Source: DATBLE01 sp036555585 (GTDB taxonomy: Bacteria > Actinomycetota > Thermoleophilia > Gaiellales > Gaiellaceae). From it: a stretch of DNA of 64,000 nt. The notes beneath the pieces are model-generated. The model was not told the DNA's origin. It ran no database searches and was given only the letters and a program-made list of their open reading frames with translations. Made by a program: the position numbers and the translations under genes. Every line of letters begins with the position of its first letter. The stretch's first letter is position 1. Shown piece after piece: positions 63,321 to 64,000 of the stretch. The stretch spans positions 52,385 through 116,384 of the forward strand of contig DATBLE010000058.1 of assembly GCA_036555585.1 (NCBI GenBank), given 5' to 3'.

Positions 63321-64000
63321 ATGGACGTGGAGTGGTGGCATTGGGGAGCGTTCGCGGCGTTGGTGGTCGCGCTGCTCGCGGTCGATCTGCTCGTCTTCGC
63401 GCGTCGCGACCAGGAGATCTCGTTCCGGCGCGTCCTCGGCTGGAGCATCGGGTGGACGGCGCTGGGGGTGGCCTTCGCCGGCGTCATCCTCCTCTGGCAG
63501 GGAGGCGCGGCCGCGAGCGAGTACCTGACGGGCTTCGTGATCGAGAAGTCGCTCTCGATCGACAACCTGTTCGTGTTCGCCCTGATCTTCGGCTACTTCG
63601 CCGTCCCCGCGGCCTACCAGCGCCGGGTCCTGTTCTGGGGGATCGTCGGCGCGATCGTGCTGCGGGCGCTGTTCATCCTCGCCGGTGCTGCGCTGCTGGA
63701 CGCTTTCCACGCCACCGTCTATCTCTTCGGCGCCTTCCTCGTCGTCACCGGGATCCGGATGGCCCGGCATCGCAACGTGGAGATCCAGCCGGAGCGGAAC
63801 CCGGTGCTGCGCCTGATCCGCCGCGTCGTCCCGATGACGACCGCACACCATGGCGACCGCCTGCTCGTGCGCGACGGCGCCCGCCGCGTCGCGACACCGT
63901 TGCTGGCCGCCCTCGTGCTCGTTGCGACCTTCGACGTCGTCTTCGCCGTCGATTCGATCCCCGCGATCTTCGCGGTCACCCGCGAGACCTTCGTCGTCTT
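63321..64000 (+). CDS. TerC/Alx-family membrane protein (truncated by window)
   Basis: The first 226 codons of a TerC-family protein, thought to export manganese or supply metal to exported enzymes. Segments GFVIEKSLSIDNLFVFALIF and VATFDVVFAVDSIPAIFAVT carry the conserved acidic residues in membrane helices that define the family. ATG 63321 is 7 bases after AAGGAGG. The reading frame is open at the window edge; only the 3' part is missing. The upstream riboswitch supports a role in manganese homeostasis. Confidence 0.92.
   Translation, partial: MDVEWWHWGAFAALVVALLAVDLLVFARRDQEISFRRVLGWSIGWTALGVAFAGVILLWQGGAAASEYLTGFVIEKSLSIDNLFVFALIFGYFAVPAAYQRRVLFWGIVGAIVLRALFILAGAALLDAFHATVYLFGAFLVVTGIRMARHRNVEIQPERNPVLRLIRRVVPMTTAHHGDRLLVRDGARRVATPLLAALVLVATFDVVFAVDSIPAIFAVTRETFVV

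Overview
The window is very GC-rich, densely coding DNA with frequent GTG starts and almost only G/C at third codon positions. Gene content (two-subunit B12 acyl-CoA mutase, ETF/ETF-quinone oxidoreductase, Zn-type L31, WecA/TagO-like transferase next to the ATP synthase genes, LytR-CpsA-Psr protein) fits a deep-branching actinobacterium. A Thermoleophilia/Gaiellales-like organism is my best guess, an inference without any database search. About 63 protein genes are supported. I saw no tRNA, rRNA, CRISPR array, transposase or phage gene, and no gene-free stretch longer than 300 bases.

Layout. (1) 1-1.4 kb: trpE on the minus strand behind a tryptophan-codon leader peptide and an attenuator hairpin. 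(2) 1.4-17.4 kb: an acyl-CoA catabolism region with thiolase, 3-hydroxyacyl-CoA dehydrogenase, flavin reductase, acyl-CoA dehydrogenase, cobalamin adenosyltransferase, the mutase large and small subunits, enoyl-CoA hydratase, ETF beta/alpha and ETF-quinone oxidoreductase. Together these can oxidise and isomerise short acyl-CoAs and pass electrons to quinone. (3) 17.5-20.9 kb: two exported proteins of unknown function and a response regulator/histidine kinase pair. (4) 21-39.6 kb: a conserved housekeeping order rpmE-DUF1385-prfA-prmC-tsaC-glyA-upp-wecA-like-atpBEFHAG, interrupted after the DUF1385 gene by OsmC and a carbohydrate-type ABC transporter. (5) 39.7-49 kb: a peptide-type ABC transporter and exported proteins that separate atpBEFHAG from atpDC. 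(6) 49.1-63.2 kb: atpD-atpC, metH behind a structured leader, a surface-polymer group (LytR-CpsA-Psr protein, UDP-glucose dehydrogenase, sugar nucleotidyltransferase, cupin), a MerR regulator with ahcY, and a PadR regulator divergent from a methyltransferase across two perfect operators. (7) The right edge holds a truncated TerC gene behind a yybP-ykoY (Mn2+) riboswitch.

Non-coding structure is the most unusual part. Several intergenic gaps inside operons hold long imperfect palindromes (2569-2740, 19444-19603, 35868-35977, 36551-36597, 46656-46802). Two of these, 19468-19503 and 46765-46802, share a near-identical core in opposite orientation. A second family of short REP-like hairpins, built on GGGGTC(A/T)GACCCC or GGGGAC(A/T)GTCCCC with a symmetric central mismatch, recurs at 20.9, 32.0, 32.1, 32.8, 49.0 and 61.7 kb and once inside the metH coding region. 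Many genes carry a TANNNT box 6-10 bases before the start codon and no Shine-Dalgarno site, the signature of leaderless transcripts. In four places the upstream stop codon is the first triplet of that box. A 130-base AT-rich patch with foreign-looking codons crosses the catalytic cysteine of UDP-glucose dehydrogenase.

I did not find a clearly new multi-gene system. The best candidates for something undescribed are the palindromic-element family, the stop-codon-embedded promoters, and two apparently real genes (enoyl-CoA hydratase and a small lipoprotein) with no ATG, GTG or TTG start.
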